From NCBI RefSeq assembly GCF_000255295.1, contig NC_017030.1, forward strand, positions 9,212,328-9,276,327: a DNA stretch of 64,000 nt, written 5' to 3'. The notes below the pieces were generated by a model. It made no database searches, had not been told where the DNA came from, and worked only from the letters and a program-made list of their open reading frames with translations. Positions 8,190-17,894 of this stretch are shown here, in pieces; the stretch's first letter is position 1; each line of letters starts with the position of its first letter. Both the position numbers and the translations under genes were made by a program. The DNA is from Corallococcus coralloides DSM 2259 (GTDB lineage Bacteria; Myxococcota; Myxococcia; Myxococcales; Myxococcaceae).

Positions 8190-9088
8190 CAGGCCCACTC
8201 CCGGGGATTGCGCAGCACCTCCACCAGCCGGGCCTCGGGCGTGCCGGGCTCCGGGTGGTAGTCGTAGCGCCAGCGCACGCGCGGCGGCAGCGACATGAGG
8301 ATGGACTCCGTGCGCCCCTGCGTCTCCAGGCCGAAGATGGTGCCCCGGTCGTAGACGAGGTTGAACTCCACGTAGCGGCCCCGGCGCACCTCCTGCCAGT
8401 AGCGCTGCGCCTCCGTCACCGGCGTGTCCTTGTGCTTCCGCGCGATGGGCAGGTACGCGGGGATGAAGCTGTTGCCGCACGCCTGCACGAAGGCGAACTC
8501 GCGCTCCAGGTCACCGCCCATGTTCTCGAAGAAGAGGCCGCCCACGCCGCGCGCCTCGCCCCGGTGGCGCAGGTGGAAGTACGAATCGCACGCGGCCTTG
8601 AAGCGCGGGTAGTACGTGGGGTCGTGCGCGTCGCACGCGGCCTTGTGCGTGCGGTGGAAGTGCGCCGCGTCCGCTTCGTCCAGGTAGTACGGCGTCAGGT
8701 CCGCGCCGCCACCGAACCACGCGCGCCCGCCCTGATGGATGAAGCGGTAGTTGGCGTGCACCGTGGGCACATGCGGGCTCTTCGGGTGCAGCACCAGCGA
8801 CAGTCCGCCGGCCCAGAAGGTGCGTCCCTCGCCCTGGAGCTTCCTGGCGAAGGCCTCTTCCAGCTCGCCGTGGACGATGGAGATGTTGACGCCCGCCTTC
8901 TCCAGGACGGCGCCATCCTCCAGCACGCGGCTGCGGCCGCCACCGCCGCCGGGGCGGCTCCACGCGTCCTCGCGGAAGCGGCCCTGGCCATCCAGTTGCT
9001 CCAGCGCTCCGCAGATGTCGTCCTGGAGCTTCTGGATGAAGGCGGCCATGCGCCCCTTCAAACCCTCCACATCCACCGTCGCCGTCAT
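8189..9088 (-). CDS. hemF: Oxygen-dependent coproporphyrinogen III oxidase
   Basis: 299 residues, the usual length for HemF. It oxidatively decarboxylates coproporphyrinogen III to protoporphyrinogen IX in haem synthesis, using O2. Family signatures are visible: GVNISIVHGELEE, VPTVHANYRFI, and the highly conserved WFGGGADLTPYYLDEAD with HFHRTHKAACD after it; FFENMGGDLEREFAFV and GRYVEFNLVYDRGTIFGL close the domain. The start MTATVDVEGLKGRM is chosen because the upstream extension is Arg/Pro noise. The gene is coupled to the pilin-like gene downstream, which is probably an accident of operon packing. Confidence 0.96.
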   Translation of the reverse strand: MTATVDVEGLKGRMAAFIQKLQDDICGALEQLDGQGRFREDAWSRPGGGGGRSRVLEDGAVLEKAGVNISIVHGELEEAFARKLQGEGRTFWAGGLSLVLHPKSPHVPTVHANYRFIHQGGRAWFGGGADLTPYYLDEADAAHFHRTHKAACDAHDPTYYPRFKAACDSYFHLRHRGEARGVGGLFFENMGGDLEREFAFVQACGNSFIPAYLPIARKHKDTPVTEAQRYWQEVRRGRYVEFNLVYDRGTIFGLETQGRTESILMSLPPRVRWRYDYHPEPGTPEARLVEVLRNPREWA

Positions 9089-9131
9089 GCCCGTTGTCTC
9101 CCTGTTTCGGGTTGAACGGGCGGACACACTA

Positions 9132-9881
9132 CTAGGGGCCCTGGGCGGACGGGGCCTCGAAGTCCACGGGAGGCGTGGACGGCGCCAGGTTGCCCGCCGC
9201 ATCGAAGGCCTCGATGCGCGCGCGATAGCTGCGCCCGTCCTCCAGGGAGAACGCCCCACCGCAGGCCTCATGGCCCAGATAAGCCGTATTGCCTTGCACG
9301 GGCAGCAGGTACTGCTGGGGAGAGAGGCCCAGCCGGCGCGGCGACAGCTTCACCACCAGGAAGGCGGGGCTCTCCTCGCGCAGCGCGAGGTTGAGCTTCA
9401 CGAAGCGCGCGATGCCCTGGGGCGAGCGGCGCACGAAGCCTTCCGAGACAGCGGGGCGCTTCACCCACTTGGGGGCCTTGGCGTCCGGTCCCTTGCCGCT
9501 CAGCCATGACGGCTGCGCGCCCACCTGACCGTTGAGGAGGGCGATGTTGGGGAGCACCTCCTGCAGGTTCAGGAAGTAGCGCTTGTCCGGCTTCATCGGC
9601 TCCGCCAGCTTGAGGATGACGGTGGCGCGGCCCAGGGAGCTCTCCCAGCCCTTGGTGACCTTGAGCTTCACCTCGTGGTCGGTGGAGACCAGCTTCAGCG
9701 GCTTGCCCACCAGTCCCAGCACCGGCGACTTCGCGGTGCCCACGCCCTCCAGCAGGATGCGCATGTTGGTGGGGACGATGCCGCCGGGGGCGGGATACAG
9801 CTGCACTCCGTCCCCGGTGCACTGGGCGGAGGCGTTGGCGGCGGACAGCAGGGCAGCGGCGAACACGAGGGCTCGGAACAC
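9132..9881 (-). CDS. Secreted hypothetical protein with Ig-like character
   Basis: 249 residues with a typical signal peptide (hydrophobic residues about 4-18, cleavage after ASA near residue 19). The mature protein contains two Cys and strand-rich segments; KLAEPMKPDKRYFLNLQEVLP resembles the bacterial Ig-like (SbsA/Big_5) pattern of maximal-value expressions, and the C-terminus (SYRARIEAFDAAGNLAPSTP) resembles a fibronectin/Ig strand pair. No catalytic motif is seen. It lies upstream of hemF on the same strand but with a separate 43-base gap. Confidence 0.65.
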   Translation of the reverse strand: MFRALVFAAALLSAANASAQCTGDGVQLYPAPGGIVPTNMRILLEGVGTAKSPVLGLVGKPLKLVSTDHEVKLKVTKGWESSLGRATVILKLAEPMKPDKRYFLNLQEVLPNIALLNGQVGAQPSWLSGKGPDAKAPKWVKRPAVSEGFVRRSPQGIARFVKLNLALREESPAFLVVKLSPRRLGLSPQQYLLPVQGNTAYLGHEACGGAFSLEDGRSYRARIEAFDAAGNLAPSTPPVDFEAPSAQGP

Positions 9882-9941
9882 GATGCCGCGCAGTGTGCGC
9901 CGGGAATGGCCGGGAGGGAAAGTCCCGGCGGACCCGGCCCT

Positions 9942-10235
9942 TCAGTGCCGGGGGCCTTCGTCCTCGTCCAGGGGGATGGTGCCGAAGCGCGCCTCGTAGC
10001 GCTGCACGTTTTCCTGGAGCGCCTTCAGGAGCCGCTTGGCGTGGCGCGGGCCGGTGATGATGCGCGAGCGCACGCGGGCCAGGGGCTGCTGAGGTTGGAC
10101 ATAGAGGAAGTCCAACACGAACTCCGAGTCCGTGTGATTCACCAGGACCAGGTTGCTGTACTGGCCATTGGACACCTCTTCGCTCATCTGCACCTGGAGC
10201 TGCATTTCAGGGGGCTTCGTCGGAGTGTCGGCCAT
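9942..10235 (-). CDS. DUF3467-family small protein
   Basis: 97 residues, matching the short DUF3467 family. The features are a central VSNGQYSNLVLVNHTDSEFVLDF, then FLYVQPQQPLARVRSRIITGPRHAKRLLKAL, a pattern of two or three strands and a helix. DUF3467 members are common in diverse bacteria; their role is not established. No signal peptide or membrane helix. Transcribed divergently from the alpha/beta-hydrolase gene. Confidence 0.8.
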   Translation of the reverse strand: MADTPTKPPEMQLQVQMSEEVSNGQYSNLVLVNHTDSEFVLDFLYVQPQQPLARVRSRIITGPRHAKRLLKALQENVQRYEARFGTIPLDEDEGPRH

Positions 10236-10266
10236 GAGTCAGGCGGCATAGCGCCTGGGGCCCGCC

Positions 10267-11130
10267 GTGGCCAGTGTCCTCCCTGTGAGCACGCGCTGGC
10301 GGGACATCGACGGGGAGTCCACCGCGCCCTTCGCCCTGGGGCGGGGACCTGACGCCTGCCTGCTGCTGCATGGCTTCACCGGCAGCCCGTGGGAGGTGCG
10401 TCCCCTGGGCGAGGCCCTGGCGGCGCGAGGGATGCGCGTGGTGGCGCCCAGGCTTCCGGGCCATGGCACCACGCCGGAGGCGATGCTGGACGTGGACTTC
10501 CGCGACTGGCAGGCCTGCGCGGACGAGGCGCTGGCGTCGCTCTCCGGACACCGCCGCGTGTTCGTCGCCGGACTGTCCATGGGCGCGCTGTTGGCGCTGC
10601 GGCTGGCCGCGCATCAACCGGAAGCGGTGCACGCGCTCGCGCTGGTGGCGCCCGCGGTGCGCTTCCGGGGCGCGCGCATGGCGCTGGTGCGCCAGCTGTG
10701 CAGAACGCCGCTGCTCGAATGGACCACGCCGTGGGTGGACAAGGGCGGCACGGACATCTCCGACCCGGCCACGCTGGCGCAGGCGCCGGTGCTGCCCGCG
10801 TTCCCGGTGGCCCGGCTGCGCGACCTGTGCAGGCTGCAGGACCTGGCGCTGGCGGACGCGCCCCGGGTGCGCTGCCCGGTGCTGGTGGCCACCGCGGAGC
10901 AGGACCACGTGGTGGATCCGGAGGGCGGACGCTGGCTCGCGCGGCGGATGAAGGCGTGTCCCGAGGTGCGGCACGTGGCCTATCGGGAGGGCTTCCACAT
11001 CATCCCGCGCGACGTGTGCGGGGCGCGGCTCGCCCGGGAGGTGGGGGACTTCCTCCAGCCGTGGCGCGCGGAGGAGGACGTCAGGAGCCCGGCGGATTGG
11101 GCGGAGGGGCAAGACGCGCCACCGCCGTGA
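10267..11130 (+). CDS. Alpha/beta hydrolase (monoacylglycerol lipase/esterase type)
   Basis: 287 residues from GTG at 10267; a second GTG at 10285 (STRWRDIDGES) is an equally good start. Visible features are the oxyanion-hole segment LLLHGFTGSPWEV, the nucleophile elbow GLSMG, a C-terminal ATAEQDHVVDPEGG containing the acid residue, and the His in EGFHIIPRD. The order and spacing match carboxylesterase/monoglyceride lipase-type hydrolases (EstA/YvaK-like). It probably acts on short or medium-chain esters in the cytosol. Its last 50 bases overlap the end of the convergent histidine kinase gene. Confidence 0.85.
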   Translation: MASVLPVSTRWRDIDGESTAPFALGRGPDACLLLHGFTGSPWEVRPLGEALAARGMRVVAPRLPGHGTTPEAMLDVDFRDWQACADEALASLSGHRRVFVAGLSMGALLALRLAAHQPEAVHALALVAPAVRFRGARMALVRQLCRTPLLEWTTPWVDKGGTDISDPATLAQAPVLPAFPVARLRDLCRLQDLALADAPRVRCPVLVATAEQDHVVDPEGGRWLARRMKACPEVRHVAYREGFHIIPRDVCGARLAREVGDFLQPWRAEEDVRSPADWAEGQDAPPP

Positions 11131-13201
11131 GCAATTCCACCGCGTCGAGCGGCTTGGTGACGAAGGCACTGAAGCCCGCGCGCAGGGCGCGGTCGCGGTC
11201 CTCACGGCGCGCGGCGGCGGTGACGGCGAGCGCGGGCACGCCACCTCCGGACTCCCAGGGCAGCGCGCGCAGCCGGTACAGGAGCGAATAGCCGTCCTCG
11301 CCGGCCAGCGTCACGTCCGTCACCAGCACCGTGGGCGGGGAGCGGCGCACTTCATCCATGGCGTCGGTGACGTTGGTGGCGGTGAGCACGTGCGCGCCCA
11401 CGCGGGTGAGCAACACGGACATCCACTCGCGCGCGTCCGGCTGGCCATCCACCACCAGCACGCGCTGGCCCTCCAGCTCCGGGAAGCGCGGCAGCGTCAG
11501 GCCCTCCACGGGGCGCGGCACGCGCGAGGAGCCCGGGGCCGTGCCCACGCGCGTGCGGGGCAGCACGACGGTGAACGTGGCGCCCTTCCCCAGCCCGTCG
11601 CTGACGGCCGTCACGGTGCCGCCGTGCAGCTCCACCAGGTGCCGCACGATGGACAGGCCCAGGCCCAGGCCTCCGTGCTGGCGGCTCACGCCGGTGTCCG
11701 CCTGCTGGAAGCGCTGGAAGAGGAAGGGCAGGAAGTCCGCGGGGATGCCCTCGCCGTCGTCGCGCACCACCAGCTCCGCGCCCTCGTCGCGCGTGCGCGC
11801 GGACACCGTCACGTGGCCGCCGGGCGGGGTGAACTTGATGGCGTTGGAGAGCAGGTTCCACACCACCTGCTGCAAGCGGTCCGGGTCCCCGAACAGCGGC
11901 ACGCCGTCCGCGTCCACGGAGACATCGAGCGTCAGCTCGCGCGCGAGCGCCGTGGGCCTGACGGCATCCAGCGCCGCCTCCACCACGTGGCCCAGCTCCA
12001 GCGGCACCGGCTCCAGGCGCAGGCGGCCGTTGGCGATGCGGCTGATGTCGAGCAGGTCCTCGATGAGCTGTCGTTGCGCGCGGGCGTTGCGCTCGATGGC
12101 CTCCACCGCGCGCTGGCGCTTGTCTTCACCCAGCAGGCCCTGCCGCAGCATCTGCGACCAGCCGAGGATGGACGTGAGCGGCGTGCGCAGCTCATGGGAC
12201 ACCGTGGCGAGGAACGCGTCCTTGGCGCGGCTGGCGGCCTCCGCGACGCTCCGGGCCGCGCGCTCCTCGTCGTACAGGCGCGCGCGGTCCAACGCCTGCG
12301 CGCACAGGCGGCCCACCGTCAGCAGGAAGGCACGCTCCGGCGCGTCGAAGTCGCGCGCGTCGCCGAAGCCCAGGCCCAGCGCGCCGCACACGCGCCCACC
12401 GCTCACCAGCGGCACGGACGCCCACGCCGCCAGGGTCCGCTCGCGGGATAACTGCGCGAGCCTCGGGTAGCGCGCCATGCACTCCGTCCACGAGCCCAGC
12501 GCGCAGGGCTCGCGGGTGCGCGTCACGTCCGTGAGGGGACAGGTCGCGGAGACCTCGAAGCGCTGCCAGCCCTCCAGCTCACCGGGAGCGAAGCCATGCG
12601 CGGCGGCGCGCTCGAAGACGTCCAGGGCCGCTCCCGCGGGCACCACCACCAGGCCGGTGACGGCCCCCATGGCGAGGGCGCCTTCGCGCGCGGCCACCTC
12701 CACCACCTGCGCGGGGGTGAGCGCTTCGGAGAGCGCGGCGGTCATCGCCTGGAGGCGCTCGGTGCGCCAGGCCGCGGTGGTCCACGCGGCGCGGCGGGTG
12801 CGCACGAGCTCCGTCACGTCCACCGCGAAGGCGAGCACGCCTTCCACCTTCCCCTGTGCGTCGCGTCGCGGCAGCAGGGACAGGTTGAAGAAGAGGTCCT
12901 CGTCGGCGGTGCGCGCGCGGGCGGAGGCCTCGCGCAGGTGCAGGGCTTCTCCGGTGGCGAAGACGCGGTCCCAGGCCTCGTGCCAGCCGGGACCTCCCAG
13001 TTGGGGGCAGGCCTCGCGCAGCGGGATGCCCACCTGGCCATGCGTGTCGAGCAGCGGCAGGCGCGTGGAGGTGCTGAACTCGATGTGGTGAACGGGGCCG
13101 CGGTAGAGGCCGAAGAAGGCAGGGAGCTGCTGAAGCAGCTCATGCAGCGGCGGGGGCACACTGCCGGACGCCGCGCCCCACCCGGCCTGGGCTTCATTCA
13201 T
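11081..13201 (-). CDS. Hybrid sensor histidine kinase (PAS-GAF-HisKA-HATPase-REC)
   Basis: 706 residues, no membrane helices, so a cytosolic sensor. Approximate layout: PAS-like sensor 25-135 (FFNLSLLPRRDAQGKVEGVLAFAVDVTE), GAF 150-310, HisKA with phospho-acceptor His336 (SHELRTPLTSILGW), HATPase with N box (NLLSNAIKF), G boxes DDGEGIP and GGLGLGLSI, and a C-terminal receiver domain 578-700. The receiver begins RVLVVDGQPD, where the second acidic residue of the usual DD pair is Gly; the phospho-acceptor Asp lies in VLVTDVTLAGEDGYSLL and the conserved Lys in FVTKPLD. No adjacent response regulator is present, so the partner is elsewhere. Overlaps the hydrolase gene by 50 bases. Confidence 0.92.
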   Translation of the reverse strand: MNEAQAGWGAASGSVPPPLHELLQQLPAFFGLYRGPVHHIEFSTSTRLPLLDTHGQVGIPLREACPQLGGPGWHEAWDRVFATGEALHLREASARARTADEDLFFNLSLLPRRDAQGKVEGVLAFAVDVTELVRTRRAAWTTAAWRTERLQAMTAALSEALTPAQVVEVAAREGALAMGAVTGLVVVPAGAALDVFERAAAHGFAPGELEGWQRFEVSATCPLTDVTRTREPCALGSWTECMARYPRLAQLSRERTLAAWASVPLVSGGRVCGALGLGFGDARDFDAPERAFLLTVGRLCAQALDRARLYDEERAARSVAEAASRAKDAFLATVSHELRTPLTSILGWSQMLRQGLLGEDKRQRAVEAIERNARAQRQLIEDLLDISRIANGRLRLEPVPLELGHVVEAALDAVRPTALARELTLDVSVDADGVPLFGDPDRLQQVVWNLLSNAIKFTPPGGHVTVSARTRDEGAELVVRDDGEGIPADFLPFLFQRFQQADTGVSRQHGGLGLGLSIVRHLVELHGGTVTAVSDGLGKGATFTVVLPRTRVGTAPGSSRVPRPVEGLTLPRFPELEGQRVLVVDGQPDAREWMSVLLTRVGAHVLTATNVTDAMDEVRRSPPTVLVTDVTLAGEDGYSLLYRLRALPWESGGGVPALAVTAAARREDRDRALRAGFSAFVTKPLDAVELLTAVARLAPPPNPPGS

Positions 13202-13392
13202 GTGTGGCCCCCCCTACCCCGCGGAAGGCAAGGCTTCCGGCGAGAAGAGGCGGACATCAAACACCGGGACGTGTCGGCACGCACGAAAAGCAACCCGGAC
13301 AACCTGCCAGGTGTCATGGGCTGAGCGCTCCCTGGCGCTGCTGGCGTCCAGTAGCGGGCATCCCTCCCGGTTGGGCGGGGAAACGCTCCCGG

Positions 13393-13426
13393 ATGCCGGG
13401 CATCGGCTATGTCGGATGCCCGGCAT
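13393..13426. promoter_or_regulatory. Twin 11-base palindromes at the ABC-operon start
   Basis: ATGCCGGGCAT near 13393-13403 and ATGCCCGGCAT at 13416-13426 are odd-centred palindromes 23 bases apart, both preceded by CGG. The second contains the possible start codons at 13416 and 13425. A two-site operator controlling the ABC operon is possible. Their location in the spacer between divergent genes supports this, but coincidence with GC-rich start sequence cannot be excluded. Confidence 0.35.
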
Positions 13427-14153
13427 GCCTTCCTCTCCTTCTGATTCGCGGCCCCTCGTCGAACTGCGCGCCGTCACCAAGTCCTACGCGGAAGGCGATT
13501 CCGTGCGCGAGGTGCTCTCCGGCACGTCGCTCGCCCTGCACCGGGGCGAGTTCGTGGTGCTGCTGGGCCGCAGCGGCTCCGGCAAGTCCACGCTGCTCAA
13601 CCTCATCAGCGGCATCGACCAGGCGACGCACGGCGAAATCCTGGTGGAGGGCCGCGACCTGGGGCGCATGCCGGAGCGGGACCGCACGCTGCTGCGCCGC
13701 GAGCGCATCGGCTTCATCTTCCAGGCGTTCAACCTGCTGCCCACGCTGACGGTGGAGGAGAACGTGCGGCTGCCGCTGGAGCTGCTCGGCCGCTCGAGCG
13801 CCGAGGCCAGCGCGCGGGCGCGGGAGCTGCTGGAACGCGTGGGCTTGGGAGCGCGCGCGAACAGCTTCCCGGACCGGCTCTCCGGAGGAGAACAGCAGCG
13901 CGTGGCGGTGGCGCGAGCCCTGGCCCACGCCCCGCCGCTGCTGCTGGCGGACGAGCCCACGGGCAACCTGGACGAGGAGACGGGCGGACAGGTGTTGGAC
14001 CTGCTGGAAGGGCTCACCCGGCAGGGCCATGCGTGCGCGCTCATCGTCACGCACGAACCCGCGATGGCGGAGCGCGCGGACCGCGTACTGACGATGGAGA
14101 ACGGACGCCTGGTGGAGCGCCCCGGCGGCGCGCGCGGCAGGGGGACGCCATGA
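13425..14153 (+). CDS. ABC transporter ATP-binding protein (MacB/LolD type)
   Basis: 242 residues from ATG 13425 (or three codons longer from 13416). Walker [10 protein letters not shown] at about 48-56, Q-loop [13 protein letters not shown], signature [15 protein letters not shown] at about 152-166, Walker [13 protein letters not shown] at about 172-183, and H-loop VTHEP. This is the ATPase of the FtsX-type (MacB/LolD) transporter group. Its stop overlaps the permease start (ATGA at 14150-14153). With the permease and AttH-like protein it forms a three-gene operon resembling attEFGH-type systems; the exported or extracted substrate is unknown. Confidence 0.93.
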   Translation: MPSSPSDSRPLVELRAVTKSYAEGDSVREVLSGTSLALHRGEFVVLLGRSGSGKSTLLNLISGIDQATHGEILVEGRDLGRMPERDRTLLRRERIGFIFQAFNLLPTLTVEENVRLPLELLGRSSAEASARARELLERVGLGARANSFPDRLSGGEQQRVAVARALAHAPPLLLADEPTGNLDEETGGQVLDLLEGLTRQGHACALIVTHEPAMAERADRVLTMENGRLVERPGGARGRGTP

Positions 14154-16690
14154 GGGCACTGCTCGCGCGCTCCAGCCTGCGGCACCTGGGCGGGCACCCG
14201 TGGCTCACGGCGCTGTCGCTCCTGGGCATCGCGATGGGCGTGGCGGTGGTGGTGTCCATCGACCTGGCGAGCGGCAGCGCGCTGCGCGCCTTCGAGCAGT
14301 CCACGGACGTCGTCGCGGGCCGCGCCACGCATCAGCTCACCGGCGGCACGTCCGGCCTGCCGGAGGGTGTCTACACGGCGCTGAAGCTGCGGCCGGACTC
14401 ACCGGACGCTGCGCCCGTGGTGCAGGGCTTCGTGCAGGTGGAGGGCGGCAACCACCGCACGCTCACGCTGCTGGGATTGGATCCGTTCGCGGAGGCCCCC
14501 TTCCGGGACTTCTCCACGGGCGGCGCGGTGGGGGACGTGAGCGCGTTGCTCACGCGGCCCGGCACGGTGGTGATGGGCGCGAAGACGGCGCGGAGCCTGG
14601 GCGTGAAGGCCGGGGACACGCTGCCGGTGACGGTGACGGGGCTTCGGCGGGAGCTGCGCGTGTCGGCCCTGCTGACGCCTTCGCAGGAGACGACGGAGCG
14701 CGCGCTGGAGTCGCTGCTCATCGCGGACATCTCCACCGCGCAGGAGGTGCTGGGCCTGGAGGGCCGGCTGACGCGCGTGGACCTGCGCTTGAAGGGCGGA
14801 GAGGCGCAGGCCGCGGCGCTCAAGGCCACGCTGCCGCCGGGCGCGGAGCTGGTCCAGACGTCCGGGCGCGCGGGCACGGTGGAGCAGATGACGCGGGCGT
14901 TCCGCACCAACCTCACCGCGCTGTCGCTGCTGGCGCTCGTGGTGGGGATGTTCCTCATCTACAACACGATGACGTTCTCCGTGGTGCAGCGGCGCGGGAT
15001 GCTGGGCCGGCTGCGCGCGGTGGGCGTGACGCGCGGAGAGCTGTTCGCGGTGGTGCTGGGCGAAGCCCTGCTGTTGGGCATCGTGGGCACCGCGGCGGGG
15101 CTGCTGCTGGGCATCCTGATGGCCAGCGGGCTGGTGGGCCTCATCACCCGCACCATCAACGACCTGTACTTCGTGGTGAACGTGCGGCGTCTGTCCCTGG
15201 AGCCGTTCACGCTCATCAAGGGCCTGAGCCTGGGCCTGGGCGCGACGGTGCTGGCGGCGCTGGTGCCCGCGTGGGAAGCGGCGCGAGCGGCACCGGTGAC
15301 GGCGCTGCGGCGCTCGACGGTGGAGGACGTGTCACGCAACCGGGCGCCGAAGCTGGCGGTGCTGGGGCTGATCATCCTGGCCATCTCGGCGGCGGTGCTT
15401 GCGTGGCCCACGCAGGCGCTGATGCCTGCGTACACGGGGCTCTTTGGGGTGCTGCTTGGCAGTTCGCTGCTGGTGCCCTGGGTGACGGAGAAGCTGACGA
15501 AGGCGGCGGCTCGGCCGCTGGGCGCGATGTTCGGTCCACTGGGACGCATGGCGGCGCGCGGCGTGACGGCGAGCCTGTCGCGCACGGCGGTGGCGCTGGC
15601 GGCGCTGATGGTCGCGGTGGCGACGACGGTGGGCGTGGGCCTGATGGTGTCCAGCTTCCGAGGCACGGTGGCGGCGTGGCTGGAGTCCGCGTTGCAGGCG
15701 GACGTGTTCGTGTCGCCGCCGTCACTGGTGGCGCGGCGCGGAGATTCGTCGCTGGTGCCGGGGCTCGCGGAGAAGCTGCGGTCCACGCCGGGGGTCGAGG
15801 CGAGCGGCTCCATCCGGGTCATCCACGTGCGCATCAACGACGTGGACACGGACCTGCTGGCGGTGGACTTCGCGAAGGGTCACGAGCGGACGTACCGCTT
15901 CAAGGAAGGGCGCGCGGAGGACGTGTGGCGGCAGCTGGACGCGTCAACGGATGCGCTCATCGTGTCGGAGCCCTTCGCGTTCCACCGGGACGTGCACGCG
16001 GGAGACACGCTGCGCGTGGCCACCGACAAGGGGCCGCACGACTTCCGCGTGGCGGGCGTGTACTTCGACTATGGCTCGGACGTGGGGACGGTGCTGATGC
16101 CGCGTGCCACGTATGAGCACTGGTACGAGGACCGGGGCGTGTCCGGCCTGTCCCTCTTCGCCGCGCCCGGGCAGGACGTGGACGAGTTGGTGGCCCGCGT
16201 GCGCGACCGCGCGGGCGGTGAGCAGGCATTGAACGTGCGCGCGAACCGGGCGCTGCGGCAGGCGTCGATGGAGGTGTTCGACCGGACCTTCACCATCACG
16301 CAGGTGCTGCGCCTGCTGGCCATTGGTGTCGCGTTCGTGGGCGTGCTGAGCGCGCTGATGTCGCTGCAGCTGGAGCGTGCGCGCGAGTTCGCGGTGCTGC
16401 GCGCGACGGGCCTCACGCCGGGACAACTGTGGGGCATGGTGTCGTTGCAGACGGGCCTGCTGGGCTTGCTCGCGGGCTTGTTCTCCGTGCCGCTGGGATT
16501 GGCGTTGGCCTACGTGCTGGTGCACGTCATCAACCAGCGCTCGTTCGGGTGGACGTTGCAGCTGGTGGTGGCGCCCGGCGTGGTGGGCCAGGCGCTGGTG
16601 CTGGCGCTGGTGGCGGCAGCGCTCGCGGGGCTGTACCCGGCGTGGCGCATGGCGCGCGCGAACCCGGCCATGGCGCTGCGGGAGGAGTGA
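14150..16690 (+). CDS. FtsX/MacB-type ABC permease, double-domain
   Basis: 846 residues with the duplicated FtsX layout. An N-terminal helix (about 16-38) is followed by a periplasmic domain (to about 250), then three helices at about 255-400 with the coupling motif [23 protein letters not shown] second set follows: one helix near 495-515 ([21 protein letters not shown]), a second periplasmic domain, and three C-terminal helices with [31 protein letters not shown]. This is the long permease type that acts with one ATPase, often in lipoprotein or lipid handling. ATG overlaps the ATPase stop; the next gene begins four bases after this stop. Confidence 0.9.
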   Translation: MRALLARSSLRHLGGHPWLTALSLLGIAMGVAVVVSIDLASGSALRAFEQSTDVVAGRATHQLTGGTSGLPEGVYTALKLRPDSPDAAPVVQGFVQVEGGNHRTLTLLGLDPFAEAPFRDFSTGGAVGDVSALLTRPGTVVMGAKTARSLGVKAGDTLPVTVTGLRRELRVSALLTPSQETTERALESLLIADISTAQEVLGLEGRLTRVDLRLKGGEAQAAALKATLPPGAELVQTSGRAGTVEQMTRAFRTNLTALSLLALVVGMFLIYNTMTFSVVQRRGMLGRLRAVGVTRGELFAVVLGEALLLGIVGTAAGLLLGILMASGLVGLITRTINDLYFVVNVRRLSLEPFTLIKGLSLGLGATVLAALVPAWEAARAAPVTALRRSTVEDVSRNRAPKLAVLGLIILAISAAVLAWPTQALMPAYTGLFGVLLGSSLLVPWVTEKLTKAAARPLGAMFGPLGRMAARGVTASLSRTAVALAALMVAVATTVGVGLMVSSFRGTVAAWLESALQADVFVSPPSLVARRGDSSLVPGLAEKLRSTPGVEASGSIRVIHVRINDVDTDLLAVDFAKGHERTYRFKEGRAEDVWRQLDASTDALIVSEPFAFHRDVHAGDTLRVATDKGPHDFRVAGVYFDYGSDVGTVLMPRATYEHWYEDRGVSGLSLFAAPGQDVDELVARVRDRAGGEQALNVRANRALRQASMEVFDRTFTITQVLRLLAIGVAFVGVLSALMSLQLERAREFAVLRATGLTPGQLWGMVSLQTGLLGLLAGLFSVPLGLALAYVLVHVINQRSFGWTLQLVVAPGVVGQALVLALVAAALAGLYPAWRMARANPAMALREE

Positions 16691-16693
16691 GGC

Positions 16694-17893
16694 ATGGGGC
16701 GGGGACTCGTCATCGGAGTGGTGTTGGTGCTCGCCGCGCTGGGCGTGGCGGTGGGCGTGGTGCTGCGGGACACGGAGGACACCGGGCCCGCGAACACAGG
16801 CGGCATGACGGTCGCGTCCGCGATGGGTGGAGATGGCGGCACGGAGGGCTACGCGCGCGCGATGGAGCCCCGGCCCTTCCACTTCCCGGAGGACCACGGC
16901 CCCCACCCCGACTTCCGCACCGAGTGGTGGTACTGGACGGGAAATCTGGAGACGCAGGACGGACGGGCCTTCGGCTACCAGTTCACGCTGTTCCGCAGCG
17001 CGCTGTCGCCGGAGCAGCCCCAGCGCGAGTCCGGCTGGGGCACGCGGCAGGTGTTCATGGGGCACTTCACGCTGACGGACGTGAGCGCCGGGAAGTTCCA
17101 CGTCACCGAGCGCTTCAGCCGCGCGGCACAGGGACTGGCGGGCGCGGACGGTGCGCCCTTCCATGTCTGGCTTCAGGACTGGGACGTGCGCAGCGAAGGC
17201 ACGGGCGGCACGTGGCCCATGCACCTGCGCGCGCAGGGCGACGGGGTGACGCTGGAGCTGACGCTCGACGAGGGCAAGTCACCGGTGCTCCAGGGCGACA
17301 AGGGCTTGAGCCAGAAGGGCGCGGAGCGGGGCAACGCGTCCTACTACTACTCGATGCCGCGCATGCCTTCGCGGGGCACGGTGTCGGTGGATGGGCAGAC
17401 GGTGCAGGTGAAGGGCGAGAGCTGGATGGACCGCGAGTGGAGCACCAGCGCGCTCAGCGGCGACCAGGTGGGCTGGGACTGGTTCGCGCTCCAGCTCTCC
17501 GACGGCAGCGAGCTGATGCTCTACCAACTGCGTAAGAAGGACGGCTCGAAGGACACCTTCAGCGCGGGCGCGTACGTCCCCAAGACGGGTGAGGCCGTGC
17601 ACCTGACCGCCGACGACATGCGGTTGGAGCCCCGGGGCACCTGGAAGAGCCCTCGTGGCGGCGAGTACCCCGCGGGCTGGCGCGTCCAGGTTCCCAAGGT
17701 GTCGCTGGAGCTGACCGTGACGCCGAAGCTGCCGGACCAGGAGTTGCCGGTGCTGGTGCGCTACTGGGAGGGCGCGGTGACGGTGGACGGCAAGCGCGAG
17801 GGCCAGCCCGTGCAGGGACGCGGCTACCTGGAGATGACGGGGTACGCGGACGTGCCCCGGGATGAGCAGACCGTCCGCAGCCGCACGCCGTGA
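16694..17893 (+). CDS. AttH/CrtC-type lipocalin-like protein of the ABC operon
   Basis: 399 residues. One N-terminal hydrophobic helix (about 4-24) anchors or exports it. The remainder matches the AttH/carotenoid 1,2-hydratase lipocalin fold: FRTEWWYWTGNLETQDGR near the start, VFMGHFTLTDVSAGKFHVTERFSR, SYYYSMPRMPSRGTV, and GESWMDREWSTS with DWFALQLSDGSELMLYQLR. In attEFGH-like operons this protein accompanies an FtsX permease and ATPase, as here, and is thought to bind a hydrophobic ligand. Carotenoid hydratase activity is not implied, since no carotenoid genes are nearby. Confidence 0.88.
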   Translation: MGRGLVIGVVLVLAALGVAVGVVLRDTEDTGPANTGGMTVASAMGGDGGTEGYARAMEPRPFHFPEDHGPHPDFRTEWWYWTGNLETQDGRAFGYQFTLFRSALSPEQPQRESGWGTRQVFMGHFTLTDVSAGKFHVTERFSRAAQGLAGADGAPFHVWLQDWDVRSEGTGGTWPMHLRAQGDGVTLELTLDEGKSPVLQGDKGLSQKGAERGNASYYYSMPRMPSRGTVSVDGQTVQVKGESWMDREWSTSALSGDQVGWDWFALQLSDGSELMLYQLRKKDGSKDTFSAGAYVPKTGEAVHLTADDMRLEPRGTWKSPRGGEYPAGWRVQVPKVSLELTVTPKLPDQELPVLVRYWEGAVTVDGKREGQPVQGRGYLEMTGYADVPRDEQTVRSRTP

Positions 17894-17894
17894 C

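Noticed and set aside
13200-13424. ABC ATPase starting at 13200, antisense to the kinase start
   Set aside because: The extra 72-75 residues are Arg/Ser/Thr/Cys-rich with no coding look, and the ATPase domain starts normally from 13425.
16694-17893. Carotenoid 1,2-hydratase (CrtC)
   Set aside because: It shares the AttH/CrtC fold but lies in an ABC operon, has an N-terminal anchor and no carotenoid genes nearby.
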